Under the pieces are notes generated by a model. That model was not told the origin of the DNA and searched no databases. It saw only the letters and a list, made by a program, of their open reading frames with translations. From HRBIN12 sp035762085 (GTDB lineage Bacteria > Actinomycetota > UBA4738 > HRBIN12), in NCBI GenBank assembly GCA_035762085.1, contig DASTPT010000072.1:4907-68906 (forward strand): 64,000 nt of DNA, read 5' to 3'. The position numbers and the translations under genes are program-made. This document shows positions 15,358 through 23,156 of the stretch, piece after piece (the first letter of the stretch is position 1; every line of letters begins with the position of its first letter).

Positions 15358-16848
15358 GTGACCACGTTCGACTACTCCACCGACGCGCCGGCCTTGGCCC
15401 GCGTCGACGTCCTCGTCCTGCCGGTGTTCGAGGGACCCGAGGCCGGTCCCGGCGTCAAGGACGTGAAGGGCGTCGATCTGCTCGGCCTGTACCGCGACGC
15501 TGCCCTCGAGGGCGAGCGCGGCCAGACGCTGCTCGTGCCGAACACCGGCATCGATGGCCTGGCCGCCCGGTCCGTCCTCCTGGTGGGCATGGGGAAGCGG
15601 TCCGACGCCGGCGTGGACGCCGTGCGGCGCGCGGCGGGCACCGTGGCGCGTCAACTCTCGAAGCGGGGCTCGGTGGCGACCACGCTCGCACAGGCGGGCG
15701 GACGGAACGCGACCGAGGCGGTCCAGGCCGTCGTCGAGGGCCTGATCCTCGGCGCCTACCGGTTCGACCGGTACAAGTCGAAGAAGGACGACCCGCCGGC
15801 GCTCGAGCGGGTGACGGCGCTCGGTCCGGCCCGGTGGGACGCCAAGGCGACGAAGGCCGCGATCGAGCGCGCCCGGATCGTGAGCGAGGCGGCGTCGTGG
15901 GCCCGCGACCTCGTGAACACGCCCGCGCGCGACATGACGCCGGCGGCCCTCGCGGAGGCCGCCGAGGCGATGGCGAAGGAGGTCGGTCTCCAGGTCAAGG
16001 TCTGGGACGAGAAGCAGCTCGAGCGGGGCGGGTTCGGCGGGATCCTCGGCGTGGGCCAGGGGAGCGTCAACCCGCCGCGGATGATCGAACTCACGTACCG
16101 CGGCGCCGCCGCCTCGAGCGCCCCGATCGCGCTGAGCGGCAAGGGGATCTCCTTCGACTCGGGCGGCCTGTCGATCAAGCCGGCCGACGGCATGGAGACG
16201 ATGAAGGGCGACATGGGCGGTGCCGCCTCGATCCTCGGGGCGATGCGCGCGATCGCGCTCCTGAAGCCGAAGGTCAACGTGATCGCCGCGATCCCCTCGG
16301 CCGAGAACATGCCGAGCGGCTCGGCGACCAGGCCCGGCGACGTGCTCCACCACCGCGGCGGCAGGACGTCCGAGGTGCTGAACACGGACGCCGAGGGCCG
16401 TCTGGTCCTCGCGGACGCGCTCGCGTATCTCTCCGAGAAAGGGCCGCGCGCGATCGTGGACACGGCGACGCTCACGGGCGCGTGCATGGTCGCCCTCGGC
16501 GAGGAGATCTGGGGCGTCTTCGGGACCGACCGCGGGCTCGTCCGCGACCTGCTCGCGGCGGGCGAGGCCGCCGGCGAGCCGGGATGGGAGCTGCCCCTCC
16601 ACCGTCCGTACCGGAAGCTGATCGACTCGCCGGTCGCCGACGTGAAGAACATCGGCAAGCGCTACGGCGGGGCGATCACCGCGGCGCTGTTCCTGTCCGA
16701 GTTCGTCGGCGACGTACCGTGGGCCCACGTGGACATCGCCGGGCCCGCGTTCGCCGAGAAGGCGGGCGACCTCTACCCGAAGGGCGCGACGGGCGTCCCG
16801 GTTCGCACGCTCGTCGCGTACGTGCTCGGGCAGGCTCCGAAGCGCTGA
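15358..16848 (+). CDS. pepA: Leucyl aminopeptidase (peptidase family M17)
   Basis: The product is 496 aa. The N-terminal macro-like domain (about 1-165) is followed by the M17 catalytic domain. That domain has the metal and substrate residues in SGKGISFDSGGLSIKP, the MKGDMGGA block and the signature NTDAEGRL at residues 342-349. It is a cytoplasmic, probably hexameric enzyme that removes N-terminal residues during peptide turnover. GTG 15358 is preceded by AAGGAG at 8 nt. The PIG-L gene follows after 5 nt. Confidence 0.95.
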   Translation: MTTFDYSTDAPALARVDVLVLPVFEGPEAGPGVKDVKGVDLLGLYRDAALEGERGQTLLVPNTGIDGLAARSVLLVGMGKRSDAGVDAVRRAAGTVARQLSKRGSVATTLAQAGGRNATEAVQAVVEGLILGAYRFDRYKSKKDDPPALERVTALGPARWDAKATKAAIERARIVSEAASWARDLVNTPARDMTPAALAEAAEAMAKEVGLQVKVWDEKQLERGGFGGILGVGQGSVNPPRMIELTYRGAAASSAPIALSGKGISFDSGGLSIKPADGMETMKGDMGGAASILGAMRAIALLKPKVNVIAAIPSAENMPSGSATRPGDVLHHRGGRTSEVLNTDAEGRLVLADALAYLSEKGPRAIVDTATLTGACMVALGEEIWGVFGTDRGLVRDLLAAGEAAGEPGWELPLHRPYRKLIDSPVADVKNIGKRYGGAITAALFLSEFVGDVPWAHVDIAGPAFAEKAGDLYPKGATGVPVRTLVAYVLGQAPKR

Positions 16849-16853
16849 AGACC

Positions 16854-17567
16854 GTGGAGGTTCAAGGGCGCACCGGCCCGGTCCTCGCGATCTTCGCGCA
16901 CCCCGACGACGCCGAGATCTGCGCGGGTGGCACGCTCGCGAAGTGGGTCGACGCCGGGCGCGAGGTCCACCTGCTCGTCCTGACGAACGGCGACCGAGGG
17001 TCGACCGACCCGTGGCGCGATCGCGCCGAGCTCGCCGCCACGCGCGCCGCCGAGACGCAGGCCGCGGCCCGGATCCTCGGGCTCACGACCGCCCACATCC
17101 TGGACGTGCACGACGGTGAGCTGGAGAACACCACCGAGATCCGCGAGGCGGTGATCCGCCGGATCCGGATGATGCGGGCGGAGACGGTGGCGAGTTGCGA
17201 CCCCACCGCCTGGTTCTTCGAGGAGCGGTACTACAACCACTCCGATCACCGGCGGGCGGGCGAGATCGCGCTCGACGCCGTGTTCCCCGGCGCCGGGAAC
17301 CCGCACTACTTCGCCGAGCAGCTGTCCGAGGGCCTCGACGTTCGGGAGGTGCACGACGTGTGGCTCGGGTGGACGAACGAGCCGAACCACGTGGAGGACG
17401 TCACCGGGCACTTCCGGACGAAGATGGACGCACTCGCGGTGCACGCCAGCCAGATCGAGGAGGGCATCGCCTTCTTCCAGGAGGAGCTCGAGCGCGAGGC
17501 CACCGCGTCCGGCGCGAAGATCGGCGTCGAGCACGCGGAGGAGTTCCGCGTCCTGGCGCTCGACTAG
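16854..17567 (+). CDS. PIG-L family N-deacetylase
   Basis: The product is 237 aa. The zinc motif AHPDDAEICAGGTLAKW lies near residues 19-35 and the third ligand is in YYNHSDHRRAG; both are diagnostic of the LmbE/PIG-L fold. Actinobacterial relatives include the mycothiol enzymes MshB and Mca, and many bacillithiol- or sugar-deacetylating members. Nothing here picks out mycothiol biosynthesis, so the substrate stays open. GTG 16854 is close behind pepA, and the gene is probably translated from the pepA message. Confidence 0.87.
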   Translation: MEVQGRTGPVLAIFAHPDDAEICAGGTLAKWVDAGREVHLLVLTNGDRGSTDPWRDRAELAATRAAETQAAARILGLTTAHILDVHDGELENTTEIREAVIRRIRMMRAETVASCDPTAWFFEERYYNHSDHRRAGEIALDAVFPGAGNPHYFAEQLSEGLDVREVHDVWLGWTNEPNHVEDVTGHFRTKMDALAVHASQIEEGIAFFQEELEREATASGAKIGVEHAEEFRVLALD

Positions 17568-17574
17568 CGTTGCA

Positions 17575-18372
17575 TCACGGCTTCGTGCCGACCGCGACCA
17601 GGACGTCGCGGAAGTCGAGCACGGGGTCGGCGAACCGCTCGCCGAACGTGTCGCGGGCGCGCGCGAGGAAGGACTCGAACCGGCCGTCGCCGAGCATCTG
17701 GCGCACGAAGCGGCCCGTCGCCCACGTGCCGAGGCCCTCGACGTACTCGTCCAGCGGGTAGGTGAACCGGTACTGCCGGCGCTCGGTCCGCACGTGCCGA
17801 AGCCCCGCGTCGAGCAGCGTCTCCTCCATCGTGTCCCGGCGGCGGAACCGGTCGCGCCAGGGGATCGCGTCGGCCATCGCCGCCTCGAGGATGTCGCGCG
17901 GCACCACGCTCCAGACCAGCTCGAGCCACGTGCGCGTGAGCTCGTCCTGCCCATCCGACCACGCGGTCATCGCGAGCCGGCCGCCGGGTCGCAGCACGCG
18001 GAGGAGGTCGTGCAGGGCGGTCTGGTACTTCGTGAAGTGGGCGATCACGAAGTTGCCGACGACGGTGTCGAACGTCGCGTCGCGGAACGGCAGGTCGATC
18101 ACCACGGCGGCGATCGTGCGGACCTGCGGCCGCACGCGCCTGCCGACCGCCAACATACCGGTCGACCCGTCGATCCCGATGACCGCGCCGTCCCCGACCG
18201 CCGAGACGGCCTCGGCCGCGGCCACGCCGGTCCCGGTGCCGACGTCGAGCACGCGCGCCCCCGGCGCCGGGTCGGCGGCGAGGATCAGGTCGCGCGCGGG
18301 CTCGCGCAGGCGGGGGGCGTGGATCCGCTCGTAGGTCTCGGCCACGGCGTCGTAGGAGCGCCAGTCGGACAT
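17575..18372 (-). CDS. Class I SAM-dependent methyltransferase
   Basis: The product is 265 aa with a Rossmann-type domain. Motif I is VLDVGTGTGVAAAEA (about residues 41-55), motif II IGIDGS, and motif post-I/III is DLPFRDATFDTVVGNFVIAHF then LLRVLRPGGRLAMTAW. It is related to UbiE/arsenite-type small-molecule methyltransferases, with no recognisable substrate marks. ATG 18372 is 7 nt behind a TACGCT box, so the transcript is leaderless. Convergent with the PIG-L gene. Confidence 0.88.
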   Translation of the reverse strand: MSDWRSYDAVAETYERIHAPRLREPARDLILAADPAPGARVLDVGTGTGVAAAEAVSAVGDGAVIGIDGSTGMLAVGRRVRPQVRTIAAVVIDLPFRDATFDTVVGNFVIAHFTKYQTALHDLLRVLRPGGRLAMTAWSDGQDELTRTWLELVWSVVPRDILEAAMADAIPWRDRFRRRDTMEETLLDAGLRHVRTERRQYRFTYPLDEYVEGLGTWATGRFVRQMLGDGRFESFLARARDTFGERFADPVLDFRDVLVAVGTKP

Positions 18373-18379
18373 GCGTCCC

Positions 18380-18385
18380 AGCGTA
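18380..18385 (-). promoter_or_regulatory. -10 box of a leaderless transcript (methyltransferase)
   Basis: TACGCT on the minus strand ends 7 nt before ATG 18372. Confidence 0.5.
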
Positions 18386-18447
18386 CCGGGCGCGTCCACG
18401 TACGGACGCTCGCGCCGGTACCCTGGGGCAGGCATGAGGCAGCTCCG

Positions 18448-19224
18448 ATGACGGGACCCGCGGGCGTGACGGCCCTGGTGCTCGCCGAGACCGTGGCCGG
18501 CAGCCTGTGGCTGCTGTTCCTCACGCCGCTCTGGGGGGAGGTCCGGCGGGGGTTCTTCAAGCTCACCGGCGCCGTGCTGCTCGTGCTCTCCGGCAGCATG
18601 TGGTACTCGATCTCCGTGGGGCTGGTCGAGGGCGACGACGCCGGCCGCTGGTCGCTGTGGCTCGCGGGCGTCCTGACGGCCATGATCCTCGCGTGGGTCG
18701 TGCTGATGTTCACCGCCTGGCAGCCGGCCGGCCGCATCCTCGGGATCGCCTCGGTGCCGGTCTCGGTCGCGCTGCTGATCGCGATGGCGGGGACGGCCGA
18801 GGGCTCGGGCGTCGTCGCCGCGATCCAGCTGCTCGCCGGTGCCGCGTTCCTGGGCGCGGTGCTGGCCGGGTTGCTGCTCGGGCACTGGTACCTCACGGAC
18901 CGGGGGCTGACGCGGACGCCGATCAACCGGTTCACGACGGTGCTGCTCGTGGCCGTGGGGCTCGAGATCGCGGCGCTGCTCCTCGGCGGCTTCGGCGCGA
19001 CGGCCGACGACTCGCAGTTCAACCCGCTGCTCACCTCGGCGGGGCTCGCGGCCTGGATCGCGCTCGGCATGGCCGGGACGACCCTCCTGATCGCCGTGCT
19101 GATCCGCGCGGCGCTCAAGGGTCAGCGCTCCTCGGCGGTCCAGGCGGCCACGGGATTCTTCTACCTGGCGGTGATCACGGCGATGACCGCCGAGTTCGCG
19201 GCGAAGGTCCGCTTCCTGCCGTGA
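18448..19224 (+). CDS. Uncharacterised eight-helix membrane protein
   Basis: The product is 258 aa. About eight hydrophobic helices are spread evenly through the chain with short loops; one loop carries GHWYLTDRGLTRTPINR, the most distinctive polar segment. The first is followed by a WGEVRRG cytoplasmic loop. I do not recognise the family. It heads a tight operon (gaps of 4 nt or overlaps) with a CPBP protease, an FMN split-barrel protein and an SRPBCC protein, so a membrane-associated process is likely, but no function can be assigned. Confidence 0.75.
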   Translation: MTGPAGVTALVLAETVAGSLWLLFLTPLWGEVRRGFFKLTGAVLLVLSGSMWYSISVGLVEGDDAGRWSLWLAGVLTAMILAWVVLMFTAWQPAGRILGIASVPVSVALLIAMAGTAEGSGVVAAIQLLAGAAFLGAVLAGLLLGHWYLTDRGLTRTPINRFTTVLLVAVGLEIAALLLGGFGATADDSQFNPLLTSAGLAAWIALGMAGTTLLIAVLIRAALKGQRSSAVQAATGFFYLAVITAMTAEFAAKVRFLP

Positions 19225-19228
19225 GCCG

Positions 19229-19861
19229 ATGAACCTCACGATCATGCTGCTCGGGATGGTCGTGGAGGGGGCGGCGTGGTGGTGGATCTCGAGCCGTGGG
19301 GCGAGCGTCTGGTCGACGATGACCCCGGTGCTCGTCGGGATGGGGTTCGCGGCGCTCCTCACCGGCCGCCCCGAGTTGGCCGAGGACGTGACCCCGGTCG
19401 CGGCGGTCGGGGTCGGGCTCGCGGCGGCCGTGGCGCTGTACCTGGCGACCCGGGCGTTCGTCGCCGTGGTCGCTCCGCGGTGGGGCGCGTTCCGCGAGCA
19501 GTCCGTCGCGATGTACGGGCGACGCGGGTCACGCCCGATCGGCGCCGTGGTCGCGCTCTCCGCGCTGCTCATGGTGCCGGGGGAGGAGCTGTTCTGGCGC
19601 GGTCTGTTCCTGTCCGAGCTGCAGGTCCGGCTCGACGGCGCCGCGCTCGCCGCCGCGCTCGCGTGGGCCGGATTCCTGGTGGCGAACGCGCCGAGCCGCA
19701 ACCTCGCGATCGTCGCCGGCGCCGCCGTCGGTGGGGCGGTCTGGGTCACCCTGGCCGCGTGGTCGGGCGGGGTCCTCGCCGGCCTCGTGTGCCACGTGGG
19801 CTGGACCGCGCTGATGCTCGCGCTCCCGCCGCTGCAGGCGCCGTTCCCGGAGGGCGTGTGA
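19229..19861 (+). CDS. CPBP-family intramembrane metalloprotease (CAAX protease-like)
   Basis: The product is 210 aa with about six transmembrane helices. The diagnostic EExxxR motif is EELFWRG (about residues 119-125), and a second histidine motif lies in the last helix (CHVGWTALM). This family includes Rce1-like and bacteriocin self-immunity proteases acting inside the membrane. The third motif usually found between these two (FxxxH) is not clear (FLVANA), so activity is uncertain. It lies 4 nt behind the preceding membrane protein and overlaps the next gene by 4 nt. Confidence 0.8.
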   Translation: MNLTIMLLGMVVEGAAWWWISSRGASVWSTMTPVLVGMGFAALLTGRPELAEDVTPVAAVGVGLAAAVALYLATRAFVAVVAPRWGAFREQSVAMYGRRGSRPIGAVVALSALLMVPGEELFWRGLFLSELQVRLDGAALAAALAWAGFLVANAPSRNLAIVAGAAVGGAVWVTLAAWSGGVLAGLVCHVGWTALMLALPPLQAPFPEGV

Positions 19862-20811
19862 GCGACCGACTGCCGCAGGAAGCCGTGGAGGTCCTCGAAC
19901 GCGCCGACTTCTGCTACGTCGCCGCGGCGACGCGGCGCGGGCCCCACGTGACGCCGATGGTGTTCGCGCACGCCGAAGGCCGCATCTGGGTCACGACCTC
20001 CCGCGGCTCGGCGAAGGCGCGGGCGTGGCGGGTCGACCCAGCCGTGGCCGGGATGGTGCGGACCGCCCATGCCGCCGTGACCTTCGCCGGCTCCGTGCGG
20101 ACGTACGACCTGTTCGAGGTCGGGTCGTGGGTCCGAGGGGTGGTCGACGCGCCGGCACTCGCGAGCGCCTCCACGCGGTTCACACGGAAGAACGCCCGAT
20201 TCTTCGCCGGCTACGCGGTCGACGCCCGGCACGTCCCGCTCTCGTGGACGCCGCCCGGGCGCGTGTTCGCGGCGATCGACGTCGAGCGCGCGGCGGTCGT
20301 CGGACCCGGCGGCGTGGTCGAGACGATCGGCGCGTGGCCCCGCCGGCTCCCGTCGATCGAGCGGTTCCGGGCGGCGCCGGCCGGCCCGAGCCCGCTGGCC
20401 GGTCTGCCGGACGACGTGCACTCGCCCGTCGGGGAGCGCGGCGAGGGGGCGCTCGCGCTCGAGGGCGCGCACGGGCTCTCCGTCCTGCCCGTCGCGTGGA
20501 CGGTGCAGCGCGCCGGCCTCTACACGGCGCTGCCGCCGATGGCGCTCGAGCTTGCCGGCCTCGACGGTCCGCGGGCCGGGGCGGCGCTCGCGATCGACCG
20601 ATCCTCGTGGTGGCGTGCCCGTGACATGACCGGGGCGATGGTCCGGGGCGACGCCGAGGTCGCCGTGCCCGAGGCGCTGACCTCGGGCGCCGCTTCGGCG
20701 GCCCGGATCGCGCGCGCCGCCGGGGCCGCCGAGGGCGAGGCGATCGTGCGCCTGCGTGCCGAGGAGCTGGTCTGGTGGCGCGGCTGGACCAGCGGGACGG
20801 TCGTCGCGTGA
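19858..20811 (+). CDS. Pyridoxamine 5'-phosphate oxidase-like FMN split-barrel protein
   Basis: The product is 317 aa. The first about 150 residues match the PNPOx-like split barrel: FCYVAAATRRGPHVTPMVFAH and IWVTTSRGSAKARAWRVDP, which give the flavin (or F420) phosphate contacts. A second half (about 190-317) is Ala-rich and includes SWWRARDMTGAMVRGD, which looks like a degenerate second barrel. It is likely a cofactor-binding oxidoreductase or binding protein. GTG 19858 overlaps the previous stop (GTGTGA). Confidence 0.75.
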   Translation: MSDRLPQEAVEVLERADFCYVAAATRRGPHVTPMVFAHAEGRIWVTTSRGSAKARAWRVDPAVAGMVRTAHAAVTFAGSVRTYDLFEVGSWVRGVVDAPALASASTRFTRKNARFFAGYAVDARHVPLSWTPPGRVFAAIDVERAAVVGPGGVVETIGAWPRRLPSIERFRAAPAGPSPLAGLPDDVHSPVGERGEGALALEGAHGLSVLPVAWTVQRAGLYTALPPMALELAGLDGPRAGAALAIDRSSWWRARDMTGAMVRGDAEVAVPEALTSGAASAARIARAAGAAEGEAIVRLRAEELVWWRGWTSGTVVA

Positions 20812-21257
20812 GCGTCGTCGAGGTCCTCGTCGAGGTCGAGGCGCCGCCCGAGCGCGTGTGGGAGGTGGTCTCGGACCCCCGCAAGCTGTCGCACTGGGAC
20901 CGTCACGTCGAGTCGGTCGAGGGGGTTCCGGCGGGTGGGCTCGCGGAGGGGGTCCGGTACACGACCGTGATGCGGTTCATGGCGGTCCGGGGGCACGTGG
21001 CCGCGGAGGTCCTCGAGTTCGACCCGCCGCATCGTGCGGTGATCATGCTGACCGGGCTGATCGACGCGATCGTCACGACGACCGTCGAGCCGCTCCCGGG
21101 CGACCGCAGCCTGCTGAAGCACGTCGTCGACTACCACTTCCGCGGGGGGTTCATCGGCGACTTCGCGGCGCGCAGCCTGCAGCTGCTCGGCGGTGCGCAG
21201 CTCGCGCTGCGGCACGGCACGCACGCACAGAAGCGCGAGATCGAGCGGCGGTCCTAG
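20808..21257 (+). CDS. SRPBCC (polyketide cyclase/dehydrase-like) protein
   Basis: The product is 149 aa. It opens VSVVEVLVEVEAPPERVWEVVSDPRKLSHWDRH, the standard start of this family, followed by the antiparallel sheet and a C-terminal helix. It binds an unknown hydrophobic ligand. GTG 20808 overlaps the previous stop by four bases (GTGA), so it is the last gene of the four-gene operon. Its stop overlaps that of the convergent LapA-like gene. Confidence 0.78.
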   Translation: MSVVEVLVEVEAPPERVWEVVSDPRKLSHWDRHVESVEGVPAGGLAEGVRYTTVMRFMAVRGHVAAEVLEFDPPHRAVIMLTGLIDAIVTTTVEPLPGDRSLLKHVVDYHFRGGFIGDFAARSLQLLGGAQLALRHGTHAQKREIERRS

Positions 21258-21562
21258 CCCTCCATCCCGCGGCGCATCGCCCGACGCTCGGCGCGCTTCG
21301 GTCGCCCGACGGCCCAGCCGACGACGAACCCCAGCACGGCGGCGATCAGGATCACGACGACGACGCGGACCTGCGCGTCGAAGAACAGGAAGTCCACGTC
21401 GACCTTGTCCGAGTTCTGGATCGCGAAGATCGCGAGCAGGACCAGGCCGATCCCGCCCAGGATCCAACGGATCCCGATCCCGCCGCGTGGCACCGATTGC
21501 GGTTCGATCGGCTCCCGGCCCTCGTCGTCCCTGCCCGGGTCGAAGTCCTCGTGGCGTCGCAT
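21254..21562 (-). CDS. LapA-like (DUF1049) small membrane protein
   Basis: The product is 102 aa. A charged N-terminus (RRHEDFDPGRDDEGREP) precedes two transmembrane helices (about 30-48 and 60-82) separated by the typical IQNSDKVDVDFLFFDAQV loop, and ends in a basic tail. The QNsxxVxVxFL pattern between the two helices is the hallmark of the LapA domain, which helps assemble envelope structures in some bacteria. A Shine-Dalgarno sequence (AGGGGAGG) precedes ATG 21562. Confidence 0.82.
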   Translation of the reverse strand: MRRHEDFDPGRDDEGREPIEPQSVPRGGIGIRWILGGIGLVLLAIFAIQNSDKVDVDFLFFDAQVRVVVVILIAAVLGFVVGWAVGRPKRAERRAMRRGMEG

Positions 21563-21620
21563 CGCGCCTCCCCTAAGCGTCCCGCCCATCGTGCCACACC
21601 GGTGGGACCTGTACCTCGCG

Positions 21621-21626
21621 TAGAGT
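21621..21626 (+). promoter_or_regulatory. -10 box of a leaderless transcript (PAP2 gene)
   Basis: TAGAGT ends 8 nt before GTG 21635. Confidence 0.5.
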
Positions 21627-21634
21627 GGGCGGCC

Positions 21635-22222
21635 GTGGACGTGCGCAGGGTCTCGAGGGTCGTCGGGCTCGTCGGGGCCGCGCTCGCCGTCGGCGTGGCG
21701 GTCACGGGCGGCCGGGCGCGCCGGACGGACGAGCGCGCGTTCTTCGCGCTGAACCGCCTCGCGGACGAGCGCGTCGACGGCGTCGCCTCGGCGATCACGG
21801 AGTTCGGCTCGATCTGGGCCTCGGTCGGCGCCGCGGCCGTGCTGGCGGCGAGGGGGCATCGGCGGGCGGCGGCCCGCGGCCTGACGGCCGCGGGCCTCAC
21901 CTGGCTCGCCGGGCAGGCGCTGAAGCGGCTGTTCGAGCGCCAGCGGCCGTACGAGGCCGAGGCCGAGGGCACGCGCCTGCTGATCGGCCCGCCGAAGGCC
22001 TCGTCGTGGCCGAGCAGTCACCCGGCCGTCCTGCTGTCGTTCGTGGAGGTCGCCGGGCGCGAGGCGGGGCTGAGGCGCTCGGTCCGCGCCGCGCTCGCGG
22101 GGCTCGCCGGCGCCGTCGGGGTCTCCCGCGTCGTGGTCGGCGTCCACTACCCAGGCGACGTGGCCGGCGGCCTGCTCCTCGGGCGGGCGGTCGCCGAGGG
22201 CGTCGCCGGGAACGGCCGGTAG
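21635..22222 (+). CDS. PAP2-family membrane phosphatase
   Basis: The product is 195 aa. The three phosphatase motifs are present: KRLFERQRP (KX6RP, about 87-95), PSSHP (PSGH with Gly replaced by Ser, about 119-123) and SRVVVGVHYPGD (SRX5HX3D, about 165-176). About five membrane helices surround them. It should dephosphorylate a lipid phosphate such as undecaprenyl pyrophosphate or phosphatidic acid. GTG 21635 follows a leaderless promoter. lgt follows 10 nt later but has its own -10 box. Confidence 0.88.
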   Translation: MDVRRVSRVVGLVGAALAVGVAVTGGRARRTDERAFFALNRLADERVDGVASAITEFGSIWASVGAAAVLAARGHRRAAARGLTAAGLTWLAGQALKRLFERQRPYEAEAEGTRLLIGPPKASSWPSSHPAVLLSFVEVAGREAGLRRSVRAALAGLAGAVGVSRVVVGVHYPGDVAGGLLLGRAVAEGVAGNGR

Positions 22223-22225
22223 ACT
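22220..22225 (+). promoter_or_regulatory. -10 box of a leaderless transcript (lgt)
   Basis: TAGACT overlaps the stop codon of the PAP2 gene and ends 7 nt before GTG 22233. Confidence 0.5.
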
Positions 22226-22232
22226 CGCGCCC

Positions 22233-23156
22233 GTGCTGCTCGCGACGATCGGCTGGCCGGTCCTGGACCGGATCCACCTGTTCGGCGACTTCGCGGTGTC
22301 GCCCCACGGGATCGGGATCGCGATCGGGGTCCTCTTCGGCGCGTGGATCTGGAGCGTCGAGGGGCCCAAGCGCGGCGTCACCGTCGACCACATCAACACG
22401 ATGCTGTTCTGGGTGCTGGTCGGCGCCATCGTCGGCGCGCGCCTATTCTGGGTGATCGGGCACTGGTCGGAGCTGGACGAGCCGCTCGACGCGCTGCGCG
22501 TATGGGAGGGGGGGCTGACGCTCCTCGGCGGCATCGCCGGCGCGGTGCTCGTGAACATCCCGAACATCCGCCGCTACGGCTACTCGTTCTTCCAGGTGCT
22601 GGATGGCGCCATGATGGGCCTGGCCTTCGGCATCGCCTTCGGTCGGATCGGCGACCTCATCATCGGCGACCACCTCGGCAAGCCGACCAGCTGGCTCCTC
22701 GCATGGCAGTACGACGGCGGCACGCCCGCGGGGTTCAGCTGCGTGGCCGACGCGTGCCGGACCACCCTGCAGGGCGGGAAGGAGCTCCTGCTCACGACCA
22801 CCGGGTCGACGCTCTACGGGAGCGGGGGCGAGGTGCTCGGCACCGGCACGGGGGTGCATCAGACGGCGCTGTACGACATGGCCTTCGCCACGCTGCTGTT
22901 CCTGTTCCTGTACGGGATGTCGCGCGTGCCACGGCGGCTGGGCGTCCTGACCCTGACGTTCGGCGCCTGGTACGGCGCGACCCGGGTGATCGAGGACTTC
23001 CTGCGCGTCGACAAGCGGATCTTCGGGCTCACGGGGAGCCAGTGGACCGGGCTCACGGTCTCGCTCCTCAGCCTGACGGTCCTCGCGGTCTGGGCGCTCC
23101 GAGCGCGCTCGGGCCCGCGCGAGCCCGAGACCGTGGAGGCCGACGCCTCTCCCTAG
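22233..23156 (+). CDS. lgt: Prolipoprotein diacylglyceryl transferase
   Basis: The product is 307 aa with seven membrane helices. Family marks are SPHGIGIAIGVLFG, VLVGAIVGARLFWV, the signature GRIGDLIIGDHLGKPT and the late HQTALYDM block. It transfers diacylglycerol from phosphatidylglycerol to the lipobox cysteine of prelipoproteins at the membrane. The signature has Asp where Escherichia coli Lgt has the essential Asn146 (GRIGN), and about 45 extra residues, including two cysteines, sit in the loop after it. GTG 22233 follows a leaderless promoter. Confidence 0.92.
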   Translation: MLLATIGWPVLDRIHLFGDFAVSPHGIGIAIGVLFGAWIWSVEGPKRGVTVDHINTMLFWVLVGAIVGARLFWVIGHWSELDEPLDALRVWEGGLTLLGGIAGAVLVNIPNIRRYGYSFFQVLDGAMMGLAFGIAFGRIGDLIIGDHLGKPTSWLLAWQYDGGTPAGFSCVADACRTTLQGGKELLLTTTGSTLYGSGGEVLGTGTGVHQTALYDMAFATLLFLFLYGMSRVPRRLGVLTLTFGAWYGATRVIEDFLRVDKRIFGLTGSQWTGLTVSLLSLTVLAVWALRARSGPREPETVEADASP

